Source: Nitrosospira multiformis (GTDB lineage Bacteria > Pseudomonadota > Gammaproteobacteria > Burkholderiales > Nitrosomonadaceae). Taken from it: DNA of 64,000 nt. The stretch covers positions 1-64,000 of the forward strand of contig NZ_FOHI01000010.1 in the NCBI RefSeq assembly GCF_900111585.1, in the 5' to 3' direction. Below the pieces are notes generated by a model, which had not been told where the DNA came from, did no database searches, and saw nothing but the letters and a program-made list of their open reading frames with translations. This document shows positions 50,637 through 59,873 of this stretch, one piece after another (positions within the stretch are counted from its first letter, which is position 1; each line of letters begins with the position of its first letter). A program made the translations under genes and the position numbers.

Positions 50637-52406
50637 TCACCCCGGAATAGCTTCATGCAATGCTCGCAAGGCATGCAACTGGGCGACCACGGCGGCGCCT
50701 TCGCCTACAGCGGCAGCGACCCGTTTGATTGAGCTGGCACGTACATCGCCAATGGCGAATACCCCTGGTACTGAAGTTTCGAGCGGCAGCGGTTGACGGT
50801 GATTTTCCGGATATGCCGACTGCTCATGGTCGGCAGGCGAGAGATCCAGGCCGGTGCAGACAAACCCCTTGTCGTTTAATTCAACACCGCAGTTCTCAAG
50901 CCATCCGGTGTTTGGATCAGCCCCCACGAACAGGAAAATATGCTGAGTCGGTTTCCTTTGCATGTTGCCGTTCTGGCGATTACGCCAATGAACGGCGCTC
51001 ACGCCTTCTTCACTGCCTTCGATGGCAACGATCTCGGATTGCGTATGCACGGTAACGTTCGCCAGCGACCCGATACGATCGATGAGATATTTCGACATGC
51101 TCTTTGCCAGATCGGCTCCGCGGATCAGGTGATGTACATGGGCCGCGTGGCTAGCCAGGAATACTATGGCTTGGCCAGCCGAGTTGCCGCCTCCGACCAG
51201 CACCACTTCTTCCTGCCGGCATAGCGCTGCCTCAATCGGCGAAGCCCAGTAATGAATGCCGCGACCTTCGTATTTATCCAGTTCGGATATGGCGGGACGG
51301 CGATATCTTGCACCTGTGGCGATAACCACCGTTTTTGCAGAAACCTTGACACCGCAATCCAGTTTGAGCGCGAGTGGAAAGCGGGTGCAATCGAGCGACG
51401 TCACTTCGACCGGAACCACCATGTCGGCTCCGAATTTCTGCGCCTGAACATAAGCGCGTCCCGCGAGCGCCTGACCGGAGATACCGGTCGGGAAACCGAG
51501 GTAATTTTCGATTCTTGCACTTGCGCCCGCCTGGCCGCCGAATGCATGGGTGTCGAGCACCAGTACGGAAAGCCCTTCCGATGCGGCATATACCGCGGCG
51601 GCAAGACCGGCGGGACCGGCGCCAACGATCGCAACGTCGTAGATACGGTCCGCGCTCAGCTCGATGTACAAGCCGAGGCGATGCGCCAGCTCCCTTTCGC
51701 TCGGGCATTTAAGGATTGTTCCATCGGGACAGACAACCAGCGGCAATTCCTCTGGACGCGGCCGGTGCAGCTTCATCACATCTTCCGCAACACTGTCGAG
51801 GGCCGGATCCAGTACCGAATGGGGATGACCATTCCTTGAAAGAAATCCCTGCAACCGGACCATATCCGCTCCGCCGGGAGGACCGATCAGCAGCGGACCA
51901 CCTCCGCCGATTTCGATCAGTCCCACGCGTCTCAGAATCAGGGCCCTCATGATACGTTCCCCAAGCTCGGCCTCGGCCACGACCACTGCCCGCAAAGAGG
52001 ACGGATCTATCACCAATGCCTCGACCATCTCAAGGGCACGCCCATAGGCAAGCGGAGGGTGGCCCGACAGCTGGCTAACTTCGCCCGTGAAATCGCCCGG
52101 TCCGCCTTCAATTATGGGAATCTCGATGCCGAGGCCATTTTTGCGTGTGACCAGAATGCGTCCGCGTAGCAAAACGAACATGCCGGTCCCGCGCCTGCCG
52201 GGTTCGAATAATAGTTCACCTGGCTGCCAGGTGCGCACCGTGCCGAAACGCTGCAACCGGGTAATTTCATCGGGAGCAAGCTTGGGAAACATCTGGTGGC
52301 GGCGCGATTCTAGGCTTGGCGGCAACGGAAAATCCGCCGTGTCGGGTGGAATTTCGCCCGCTTGATCAGACCCTTGCGGGAGCAAACTGTCAGGAATCTT
52401 TTTCAT
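50637..52406 (-). CDS. Thioredoxin-reductase-like FAD enzyme with cyclic-nucleotide-binding domain
   Basis: A 589-residue protein. Residues about 40-165 form a CNB domain (RFGTVRTWQPGELLFEPGRR, LRGRILVTRKN). A thioredoxin-like segment follows (about 185-260), then an FAD/NAD(P) disulfide-oxidoreductase unit: IVGAGPAGLAAAVYAASEG, GGQAGASARIENYLGFP, second dinucleotide site VLVGGGNSAGQA and GVFAIGDVRASS. The redox CxxC of thioredoxin reductase is missing; the position reads YWASPIEAALC. So it cannot act as a standard reductase, and cNMP may control an oxidase or other flavin reaction. Similar CNB-TrxR proteins exist in other bacteria. It is 86 bp downstream of the antiporter gene, same strand. 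Confidence 0.8.
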   Translation of the reverse strand: MKKIPDSLLPQGSDQAGEIPPDTADFPLPPSLESRRHQMFPKLAPDEITRLQRFGTVRTWQPGELLFEPGRRGTGMFVLLRGRILVTRKNGLGIEIPIIEGGPGDFTGEVSQLSGHPPLAYGRALEMVEALVIDPSSLRAVVVAEAELGERIMRALILRRVGLIEIGGGGPLLIGPPGGADMVRLQGFLSRNGHPHSVLDPALDSVAEDVMKLHRPRPEELPLVVCPDGTILKCPSERELAHRLGLYIELSADRIYDVAIVGAGPAGLAAAVYAASEGLSVLVLDTHAFGGQAGASARIENYLGFPTGISGQALAGRAYVQAQKFGADMVVPVEVTSLDCTRFPLALKLDCGVKVSAKTVVIATGARYRRPAISELDKYEGRGIHYWASPIEAALCRQEEVVLVGGGNSAGQAIVFLASHAAHVHHLIRGADLAKSMSKYLIDRIGSLANVTVHTQSEIVAIEGSEEGVSAVHWRNRQNGNMQRKPTQHIFLFVGADPNTGWLENCGVELNDKGFVCTGLDLSPADHEQSAYPENHRQPLPLETSVPGVFAIGDVRASSIKRVAAAVGEGAAVVAQLHALRALHEAIPG

Positions 52407-52492
52407 CGTAATACCGGATCCTTCTTGAAAACCATGATCCCCCAGTTATCCGCCAGTTTTACCATGTCATAAGAAGCATTATAGTCCGTGAG

Positions 52493-54370
52493 CTATGTGC
52501 CGCGATTTTGCTCGCGCCGGCCGTCCGCGTTCCATAGGATCGCCACCCCGAGGATCGCGGATGCTATTGAGGCGGCAAACACTGCGATCTTTGCTGCGGC
52601 AAAATCAGCCGCTATCGGAAAGGCCTGGCTCGAGATAAACAGCGACATGGTGAAGCCGATTCCTGCAAGCGCCCCCGCGCCGGTTAATTGTCGCCACGAA
52701 TATTCGCCGGGCTTGGTGGCGATTCCAAGCCGCACGGCGATAGCCGATGCCGATACCAATCCCAGGGGTTTGCCGATCACCAATCCGAAAATAATCGCAA
52801 GCATAAGAGGTTCATGGCCCATGAGGCTATCCGGCATAATCGTGACTCCCGCATTGGCCAAGGCGAACAGCGGCAGCACAAGGTAGCTCGACTTGGCACC
52901 GGCATTGCGCAGCAGGCGGTCGGCTGGGGATTCCAGGCGGGCATGGATCGCATCGAGCGCCCGTAGCGCCGGAAGCGAAGGGCCATGCCGCAAGACCTCA
53001 CCGCTACGTCGCGCCTCGGTGGTGAGGATCGCATCCGCCTGAACCATTATCGCCGTCAGATTCGGGGGCGGTCTCGTCGGAATGAATAGCGCCAGAATCA
53101 CCCCCGCGATGGTGGCGTGAAGCCCGCTTGCAAGCACACAGCCCCAAAGCAGGAAGCCCAGAAAGACATAGGGTGTGACACTGAAAATACGGGAGCGGTT
53201 GAGAAGAGCCAGCGCCCCGACAATGGCCGCCGCACCCGCAAGATAGCCGAAATTCATCGCCCCGGAGTAAAAGATCGCCACGAGGACGATTGCTCCAATA
53301 TCATCGACGATAGCCGCCGCTGTCAGGAAGATGCGTAACTCAGCCGGGACGCGATTTCCCATCATTACGATCAGCGCCACGGCGAACGCCGTATCGGTTG
53401 TCGTCGGAACCCCCCAACCTTGGGACCAGGCTCCTGCAGGAATCAATAGCAGATAAACGATCGCCGGCACCACCATGCCGCCGATAGCCGCAGCAACCGG
53501 CAAGGCCCCCGATCGTACGCTGGCGAGGCGGCCCACGGTGAATTCTCGCTTGATTTCCAGTCCCACGACCAGGAAGAAGATCATGAGCAGACCGTCATTG
53601 ATCCAATGGAGTAACGACATCTTGAACTCGGCGCTACCAAGTGAAACGCCCAGATACAGCTCCCACAGTGCCGCGAAGGAGGGCCCAAGGCCGGAATTCG
53701 TAAGAATCACAGCAAGGATCGTTGCCAGTAAGAGCAGGATACCTGCGGAAGGCGCCCAGTCGGCAAAGTCGAGGGCGGCACCCCGTAACCGGTGCCCTGG
53801 CGAACCAAGCATCGCATCGGCGAAAGAGCTTTCATCCCATGGGTCATCATAGCGCCGACCATTGATAAAGAATGTCGGCGTGACCAGAGCGTGACTGACC
53901 TGGGCGCTCTTTACGTCCGCCTGGACGCGCGCCTTGGCGCGCTCATCGGCTTCTCCGGCTTTGACAGGATCTGGCAAGGGCACTCCCAGATCGCGGGCAA
54001 CCGCAACCAAATCCTCCTCCGTCAACGTCTCGGAACGTGTCATCAACGCGATGTGGGCATCCCAAAAGCTTTTGGTGTCTTTCGCATGCTCCACCAGCTC
54101 GGCAGCGCGGAGAGCAATATCGCTTCCAGCCAGGGGGTAATGCCGGAATACATAACGAAGGCGATCGCCCAGCTGATCACGAACCTGAGCGATTCTTTCA
54201 TTCGCAGCACGGCAATACGAGCATGCGTAGCTTCCGTACTCCACCAGGGTTATTTCAGCGTTCGCTGGCCCGAGCGTATGGTCGTAATCGTTATGGACCG
54301 GGCGATCGAGCTTGTTGCTTAATTTCACCTGCGACACTGAATGGCCTCGCTCAATGGACAATATTTGCAA
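52493..54370 (-). CDS. nhaA: NhaA Na+/H+ antiporter with N-terminal DsbA-like domain
   Basis: About 614-625 residues; a TTG at 54370 or a GTG at 54337 could be the start. Residues ~25-200 are a DsbA/thioredoxin-like domain with the dithiol CSYC (EYGSYACSYCRAANERI) and the cis-Pro loop TPTFFINGRRYD. The rest is NhaA: hydrophobic helices with VVDDIGAIVLVAIFYSG carrying the paired Asp of the ion site, and GWGVPTTTDTAFAVAL. NhaA exchanges cytoplasmic Na+ for protons. Fusion with a DsbA-like domain is known in some bacteria, its function unexplained. If the fold faces the cytoplasm the dithiol may sense redox state. Confidence 0.88.
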   Translation of the reverse strand: MQILSIERGHSVSQVKLSNKLDRPVHNDYDHTLGPANAEITLVEYGSYACSYCRAANERIAQVRDQLGDRLRYVFRHYPLAGSDIALRAAELVEHAKDTKSFWDAHIALMTRSETLTEEDLVAVARDLGVPLPDPVKAGEADERAKARVQADVKSAQVSHALVTPTFFINGRRYDDPWDESSFADAMLGSPGHRLRGAALDFADWAPSAGILLLLATILAVILTNSGLGPSFAALWELYLGVSLGSAEFKMSLLHWINDGLLMIFFLVVGLEIKREFTVGRLASVRSGALPVAAAIGGMVVPAIVYLLLIPAGAWSQGWGVPTTTDTAFAVALIVMMGNRVPAELRIFLTAAAIVDDIGAIVLVAIFYSGAMNFGYLAGAAAIVGALALLNRSRIFSVTPYVFLGFLLWGCVLASGLHATIAGVILALFIPTRPPPNLTAIMVQADAILTTEARRSGEVLRHGPSLPALRALDAIHARLESPADRLLRNAGAKSSYLVLPLFALANAGVTIMPDSLMGHEPLMLAIIFGLVIGKPLGLVSASAIAVRLGIATKPGEYSWRQLTGAGALAGIGFTMSLFISSQAFPIAADFAAAKIAVFAASIASAILGVAILWNADGRREQNRGT

Positions 54371-54676
54371 TCACTTCGTCTTTGACTGAGTAGCTAATGA
54401 AAATATTATAGTAGTGGCTCCGGGAAACCGGATGCCATGGCATACTCAGCGTACTCAAGATGATTCTGAGGAATTGACCGGTCATCCCGGATAAAAGCCA
54501 GCGTGATTTATCATCCGGCACGCTCGTTCGACCCCCTCGTCTGTATCGATGCAAGTCATCATATTAACTACTACAGTATATAAATAGGGGATGTCGACTC
54601 CGAGAAGCCATCATTCAGGGGAATGCCGTTTGGAGCCACATTGTATGAGTGAAAGACAATCTTCAATAAATTAACC
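54371..54676. other. Intergenic between divergent genes
   Basis: About 300 bp between nhaA and the pqi operon. No gene is seen. It must hold two divergent promoters; no operator was identified. Confidence 0.35.
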
Positions 54677-55309
54677 ATGCGGGAAGTGCCTGACTTGATT
54701 GCTTGTGAAGAATGCGATGCGGTTTACCGCAGATTAACGCTGGGCCGCAGCGAAGTCGCATTCTGCCGCCGTTGCGGCGCCGAGTTGGAACGCGACAGGC
54801 GTGCTCAGCGCAAGCATGTCTTACCACTGGCAATTGCCGGCTTATGTATGTATCTCATTGCACACGTCTTTCCAATCCTTGAATTGGAGCTGCGGAGTGG
54901 TTTGTTCAGCCACGCAACGCTCATAGGCTCGGTCCGTTCTTTGAGAGGTGAGGGGATGCTCTTCGTGGCATTGCTGGTGTTGGCTACAACAATTCTGTTT
55001 CCCTTGATTCAACTTCTGGCTTTGATTTATTTGCTTACCTTCCCAATCAGATTTAGAAGATTCGGACACCCAACAACGTTTAATTTATCGGGACGCCTGA
55101 TCCAGGTCTTGCGACCATGGGTAATGGTGGAGGTATTTCTGCTCGGTGTCATCGTTGCGTTCGTCAAACTGACGAGTATGGCAACCGTACTGCCTGGCAT
55201 TGCGCTGTGGGCATTTGGTGCTCTTGCTTTCCTGCTGACGGCGGTGTTTTCGTTTGACCCGCGCTGTCTCTATATCAGCAGATATGGTTACAAGAAACAA
55301 GGGAAATAA
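54677..55309 (+). CDS. pqiA: PqiA-like inner-membrane protein, first half
   Basis: A 210-residue membrane protein. The N-terminus has a zinc-ribbon-like pair of CxxC (IACEECDAVYR and AFCRRCGAEL), then four membrane helices including LPLAIAGLCMYLIAHVFPIL and LLVLATTILFPLIQLLALIY. It corresponds to one of the two repeated domains of the longer E. coli PqiA (about 417 residues). PqiA works with PqiB and PqiC in lipid transport across the periplasm, and the genes are stress-induced in E. coli. It is followed after three bases by the second PqiA-type gene. Confidence 0.82.
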   Translation: MREVPDLIACEECDAVYRRLTLGRSEVAFCRRCGAELERDRRAQRKHVLPLAIAGLCMYLIAHVFPILELELRSGLFSHATLIGSVRSLRGEGMLFVALLVLATTILFPLIQLLALIYLLTFPIRFRRFGHPTTFNLSGRLIQVLRPWVMVEVFLLGVIVAFVKLTSMATVLPGIALWAFGALAFLLTAVFSFDPRCLYISRYGYKKQGK

Positions 55310-55312
55310 AGC

Positions 55313-56014
55313 GTGCCAGCAAATAGAACCGTTCAACCAGCCAGCCAGTCGCCGGGGAGCGGAGTGCCCGTAAAGACTGCAGCGAAGCTGGGCATGGTCT
55401 CATGTCCTCATTGTGCGACCTTATGGGAAGATGTAAAGGCTCATGACCGCTGCAGGCGCTGCGGTGCAGGATTGCATCTGCGTAAACCTGACAGTCTCCG
55501 CCGCACCTGGGCTTTAGTGATCGCCGCCTACATAATGTATGTCCCGGCCAATATATTACCGGTCATGATCACTGTTCCTTTCCTCGGAAAGGAACAGCAA
55601 GACACGATCATGAGCGGCATCATTTATTTCTGGAATTCCGGTTCCTGGGGATTGGCGCTTATTGTTTTTACTGCGAGCTTTCTCGTGCCTCTATTCAAGC
55701 TGGCGGTCCTTACTCAGCTATTGATCGCGGTACAAGACCACAGTAAGCGGCACCTCTTGCTACGAGCGAAACTTTATCGCGTTGTCGCGGTAATTGGCCG
55801 CTGGTCGATGCTGGATGTTTTTGTAGTAACGCTGATGACTGGACTCATACAGATCAAAGGCTTTGCCACGGTGCACCCGGGGGAGGGTATCGCTGCCTTT
55901 GCCGCAGTGGTGGTACTGACCATGCTTGCTTCGATCAGCTTTGACCCCCGTTTGATGTGGGACGTGACCGAACATGAGCCCGGAAGATCACATGAATCAA
56001 GACGAGGCGGGTGA
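55313..56014 (+). CDS. pqiA: PqiA-like inner-membrane protein, second half
   Basis: A 233-residue protein from GTG 55313 with AAGGGA eight bases upstream. It has the same design as the preceding gene: a CxxC pair (VSCPHCATLWE, DRCRRCGAGL) followed by four helices, with the family pattern YIMYVPANILPVM in the first. So the PqiA double domain is encoded here by two adjacent genes. The 3' end overlaps the pqiB start by about 40 bases, which suggests coupling. Confidence 0.82.
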   Translation: MPANRTVQPASQSPGSGVPVKTAAKLGMVSCPHCATLWEDVKAHDRCRRCGAGLHLRKPDSLRRTWALVIAAYIMYVPANILPVMITVPFLGKEQQDTIMSGIIYFWNSGSWGLALIVFTASFLVPLFKLAVLTQLLIAVQDHSKRHLLLRAKLYRVVAVIGRWSMLDVFVVTLMTGLIQIKGFATVHPGEGIAAFAAVVVLTMLASISFDPRLMWDVTEHEPGRSHESRRGG

Positions 56015-57650
56015 TCCCGCGCAAGGCGTTCCTTTGCCAAAGAAGGTGGGTCAGCGAAACTGGGTTTCCTCGTTAATCTGGCTGGTTCCGATACTTGCCG
56101 CGGTTATCGGGGTTTCGCTTCTGGTTCAGGCCTGGGTTCAGCGTGGCCCCGAGATCACCATTACATTCCTCTCCGGCGAAGGAATCGAGGCTGGCAAAAC
56201 CAAGGTCAAGTATAAAGAAGTCGAGATCGGCACAGTTCAGTCAATCGCGCTCAGCGAAGATCGCACTCACGTTTCGGTAACCGTGGGATTGAAGAAGGAA
56301 GCCCAAAGTTTCACCGCAGCCGACAGCCGTTTCTGGGTCGTGCGTACACGTGTCTCAGGTTTGCAAGTGTCCGGGCTTGCCACCTTGCTATTGGGCCCTT
56401 ACATTGGAGCGGATGCGGGCATTTCAACCGAGCAGACAAACAAATTTGTGGGACTTGAGACGCCGCCAATAGTCACCCACGATGTTTCCGGAAAGCAGTA
56501 TTTTTTACATGGGGCCGATATCGGCTCGCTGGATATAGGTTCGCCTGTCTATTTCCATCGGATCAAGGTGGGGCAAGTCACCGCATATGATCTGGATGAA
56601 AATGGCAAAGGCATTATCATGCGGATATTCATTAACTCGCCCTATGACAGATTTGTGGGTATCAATACCCGCTTCTGGCATGCCAGCGGCTTCGACGTGC
56701 AACTTAATGCAGATGGGCTAAAGTTCAGGTCGCAATCACTGGCTACTGTTCTGTTTGGTGGTCTTTCTTTCCAATCCCCCGATGATAGTCCCGGCACTCT
56801 CGCTAAAGAGGACACGGCCTTTATCCTGGCTGAGAATCAGAATGAAGCATTAAAGGAGCCGGATGGCGACGCGCAAATAATATTGCTTAATTTCAAACAA
56901 TCCCTGCGTGGTCTAAGACCGGGTGCAGAAGTGAGTTTCCGGGGGTTGATATTGGGACAGGTTAAATCGATAGGCATTGATTATGACCCCAAGCTGCGCG
57001 AATTCACTATGCCAGTTCTGGTTCAGGTTTATCCGGAGCGTCTGGGCCGGAGATATGCACAGTTTCGAAAAGAAGCAACGTATACAGCCCAACAGCGTTT
57101 GCAGTTCATGATCGATCGTGGCTTGCGCGCGCAGTTGCGAAGCGCTGATCTTCTTACCGGACAACTTTATGTTGCCTTCGATTTCTTTCCTAACGTCGTC
57201 ACAAAAAAAGGAGATGTTTCGAAGCGCAAAGCCGATGTAGCTGCTTCCCAGGCGCTGTTGGCAATACCCACCATTCCCAATACGGCAGAGGAAACTCAAA
57301 CGCAGATTTCCGAGATAGCGCGAAAGTTGAACAAGGTACCTTTCGATCAAATTGGCAGCGAATTACAGGAGTCGTTAAAAACCCTCCAAAGGACGCTGAA
57401 TAGCGCCGGACAGTTGACGGAGACATTGAATAATGATGTGGCGCCCGAAATAGCCGTGGCAATGAAGGACGTGCACGAGACTCTAAATGCTGCGGGGCGC
57501 ACATTGTCCGAAGAGGCACCTCTGCAGCAGGATTTACGTCAGACATTGCAGGAATTATCGCGCGCGGCGATTTCACTCAGGGTTGTGACGGACTATCTGG
57601 AGCGTCATCCTGAATCGATAATTCGCGGCAAGCGGGAAGATAAACAATGA
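55974..57650 (+). CDS. pqiB: PqiB, MCE-domain protein
   Basis: About 552-558 residues; ATG 55974 or 55992 (the latter with GGA seven bases upstream) is the start. One N-terminal transmembrane helix (LIWLVPILAAVIGVSLLVQA) anchors it. Three MCE domains follow: GEGIEAGKTKVKYKEVEIGT, GSLDIGSPVYFHRIKVGQVT and RGLRPGAEVSFRGLILGQVK. A C-terminal coiled region (about 450-540) follows. In E. coli, PqiB forms a periplasm-spanning syringe-like tunnel for lipids. The stop overlaps the next start by ATGA. Confidence 0.88.
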   Translation: MSPEDHMNQDEAGDPAQGVPLPKKVGQRNWVSSLIWLVPILAAVIGVSLLVQAWVQRGPEITITFLSGEGIEAGKTKVKYKEVEIGTVQSIALSEDRTHVSVTVGLKKEAQSFTAADSRFWVVRTRVSGLQVSGLATLLLGPYIGADAGISTEQTNKFVGLETPPIVTHDVSGKQYFLHGADIGSLDIGSPVYFHRIKVGQVTAYDLDENGKGIIMRIFINSPYDRFVGINTRFWHASGFDVQLNADGLKFRSQSLATVLFGGLSFQSPDDSPGTLAKEDTAFILAENQNEALKEPDGDAQIILLNFKQSLRGLRPGAEVSFRGLILGQVKSIGIDYDPKLREFTMPVLVQVYPERLGRRYAQFRKEATYTAQQRLQFMIDRGLRAQLRSADLLTGQLYVAFDFFPNVVTKKGDVSKRKADVAASQALLAIPTIPNTAEETQTQISEIARKLNKVPFDQIGSELQESLKTLQRTLNSAGQLTETLNNDVAPEIAVAMKDVHETLNAAGRTLSEEAPLQQDLRQTLQELSRAAISLRVVTDYLERHPESIIRGKREDKQ

Positions 57651-58276
57651 CGAGCCTGGGGCGAAGTGCATTTTTTATGATGATAACATTATGGGCCGCT
57701 GGCTGTGTATCGGTTCCGGAGACGCGGTTTTATACGCTGTCCGAGCCTCCCGAGATAAAGGTCCGGCCACGAGATCTGTCCACCCCGATTTTCATTGACA
57801 TATTGCCAGTCAATGTTCCAGAACGGCTTGCGCGTCCGCAATTGGTTGTACGTTACGAAGATTCTGGTCCCGAAACACAGCTTTTCATCCTTGAACAAGA
57901 TCGCTGGTCATCACCCTTCAACTATGAACTGCGAGATGCGTTCGCCTCTGGTATTGCTAACTGGACCGGGGCCGTAAACAAGGCACACAGGAGCCGTACT
58001 TCCGATCAAATCGTCTACAGAATCGCAATTGAGCTTAGCCAGTTCGACGCAATAATCGATGACAGCGTAAAGGCAAGATTCAGTTGGACGATTACGCGTC
58101 CTGCCGATGCTCGTAGCGTCGCCTGTTATGCGGTGATTACGGAGCCCGTCTCTGCAGGGGTCGAAGGTGTTGTAGGGGGTGTGCAACGCGCAGTAACAAG
58201 CGTGGTCACAAGCATTTCAAAGAACGTGCTCGAGCTGGATATGGGCCGTGTTCCAACGTGCGCTGCGCAGAAATAA
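57647..58276 (+). CDS. pqiC: PqiC lipoprotein
   Basis: A 209-residue lipoprotein (signal peptide ending WAAGC). The mature part FYTLSEPPEIKVRPRDLST and DRWSSPFNYELRDAF is typical of the ABC-transport auxiliary/PqiC family, outer-membrane-anchored and contacting PqiB. Overlap with pqiB by ATGA makes it the last gene of the pqiAABC operon. About 190 bp without a gene follow before the convergent Spy-like gene. Confidence 0.82.
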   Translation: MTSLGRSAFFMMITLWAAGCVSVPETRFYTLSEPPEIKVRPRDLSTPIFIDILPVNVPERLARPQLVVRYEDSGPETQLFILEQDRWSSPFNYELRDAFASGIANWTGAVNKAHRSRTSDQIVYRIAIELSQFDAIIDDSVKARFSWTITRPADARSVACYAVITEPVSAGVEGVVGGVQRAVTSVVTSISKNVLELDMGRVPTCAAQK

Positions 58277-58465
58277 GCGCTTTGACTTTGCGCTTTGCCT
58301 TTGATACGACCACTGTTCTGTTACAACTCTTCCCCATATTGGGGGACTGGAGGTTGGGGCGGCCAAGCGGTTCTGGTGCCTGGCCGTCAAGACTCCATGA
58401 ATATCGAGCTAATTGATATAGATCTGCATTTCTCCGCCGTTGCAGATGAAGCCCCCGTTTATGCT

Positions 58466-58954
58466 TTAGCCCTTACCATGATGCCTGTTCTTCTCACGCA
58501 TTTGTTTCATCTGTTCTTGTTGGGCATCAGTTAATATCTGGTTGATGGCATGGCGCGTTCTCGTGCGCTCCGTTACCAATTCGGCTACCAGATTTCCTCG
58601 TTCACGTGCCAATTGTTGTACTCGACTATCGTCAATCTGGGCATTTCTTGCCAGTTCCCGTAATTCCCTTCGATTTGTTCGTATTTTTTCCCTTATAGCT
58701 GCTGTTTGCGGTTTTGATTTTTCCATAATCGCTCCAATCGATGCGCGTTGCTCCGTAGTAAGCTGGAGGCGATCAGCCATTTTGTCCCAGAATGCCTTTT
58801 TACCTTCCATACCTTGCCCCTCGGATCGAGAGCCTGCACTGTGATGGTGGTCTGATGATGCATATTTCTGATAAGCATCAGAATGTGGATCAGCCAAAAC
58901 AATGCCACTTGCTAATAACCCGCTGATCAATGAAAGTTTCATGATTGTTTTCAT
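58466..58954 (-). CDS. Spy/CpxP-family periplasmic protein
   Basis: A 162-residue protein with signal peptide (LSLISGLLASGIVLA, cut before DPHSDA). The mature part has the two LTxxQ-like motifs of the family (LQLTTEQRASIGAIMEKSK and ILTDAQQEQMKQMR) in a helical bundle, with His-rich stretches at both ends (DHHHSAG, RHHGKG). Spy and CpxP are chaperone/feedback proteins of the envelope-stress response; CpxP inhibits CpxA. Here it is divergent from a CpxR/CpxA-like pair with a perfect CpxR box between. Confidence 0.8.
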   Translation of the reverse strand: MKTIMKLSLISGLLASGIVLADPHSDAYQKYASSDHHHSAGSRSEGQGMEGKKAFWDKMADRLQLTTEQRASIGAIMEKSKPQTAAIREKIRTNRRELRELARNAQIDDSRVQQLARERGNLVAELVTERTRTRHAINQILTDAQQEQMKQMREKNRHHGKG

Positions 58955-59056
58955 TTAGCCAACTCCTCTTGATGGTGATGTTTGAGAATGCCACCGTGAA
59001 TGTGCACGGCTTGGAAAAGAATAAGGCCAAGCAATGTCAATTAGGGTTATGGGAAT

Positions 59057-59071
59057 GTAAAGTTATGTAAA
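59057..59071 (+). promoter_or_regulatory. CpxR-type binding site
   Basis: GTAAA-GTTAT-GTAAA, an exact match to the CpxR consensus GTAAA-N5-GTAAA. It lies in the 216-bp space between the divergent Spy-like and response-regulator genes, about 100 bp from each start. It could control both. Confidence 0.7.
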
Positions 59072-59173
59072 AAAACCAGAAGTTCCTATATTTGATTGTT
59101 TTGATTTGGCAATATCGGTAGCAGGCAAATGCGCCGCATTTGGAACTCTGCAAAATTCTGACCTGGGGAAATG

Positions 59174-59872
59174 ATGGCGCGGATATTACTGGCGGATGAC
59201 GATATTGAATTGAGTGGGATGCTGGTGGATTACTTCACTGACGAGGGCTTCGACGTCGATGTGGCTTATGACGGCGTCACAACCTTGAACAAGATATCGG
59301 TGAACCGGTATGACCTGTTGATACTTGATGTGATGATGCCGCATCGGAATGGTTTCGATGTATTACGTGAGCTGCGCATGCAATCTCTGCTTCCCGTATT
59401 GATGCTGACGGCGAGAGGGAACGACATCGACAGTATTGTCGGTCTTGAGCTCGGGGCGGATGACTATCTGGCGAAACCATCCAATCCCCGTGTAATGGTG
59501 GCACGGATTCGCGCAATTTTAAGAAGAGCAGAGATACAAGGGGATCGGCGCAATGGAAGCGGTGAGCCTGATAAGATTATATTGGACGATCTAGTTATGC
59601 ATATAGGTTCACGTACTGTTACCTGTGGCAACAATCCCGTATTTGTGACGAGCACTGAATTCAGCTTGCTGGATGTGTTGTTGCGAGAAGCCGGTAATGT
59701 CGTATCGAAGGCGGATTTGTCCGAGCGCGCGCTTGGCCGGAAATTGAGCCGCTATGACCGCAGCCTGGACGTGCATGTAAGCAGTCTTCGTAAAAAACTG
59801 GGGCCAATGCCCGATGGGCAGGAGCGCATCAAGACGGTCCGGGGCGTCGGTTATATTTATTCACGAAACTGA
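59174..59872 (+). CDS. CpxR-like response regulator
   Basis: A 232-residue OmpR-family regulator from ATG 59174; an ATG at 59171 is too close to the ribosome site. The receiver has Asp8-10 (LLADDDIEL), phospho-acceptor Asp52 in LILDVMMP, and Lys101 in YLAKPSN. The C-terminal winged helix contains LLREAGNVVSKADLSERALG and RYDRSLDVHVSSLRKKLGP with a final IKTVRGVGYIY. This arrangement matches CpxR. The stop is one base before the kinase ATG. With the Spy-like gene and its CpxR box, it is likely an envelope-stress regulator. Confidence 0.85.
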   Translation: MARILLADDDIELSGMLVDYFTDEGFDVDVAYDGVTTLNKISVNRYDLLILDVMMPHRNGFDVLRELRMQSLLPVLMLTARGNDIDSIVGLELGADDYLAKPSNPRVMVARIRAILRRAEIQGDRRNGSGEPDKIILDDLVMHIGSRTVTCGNNPVFVTSTEFSLLDVLLREAGNVVSKADLSERALGRKLSRYDRSLDVHVSSLRKKLGPMPDGQERIKTVRGVGYIYSRN

Positions 59873-59873
59873 C

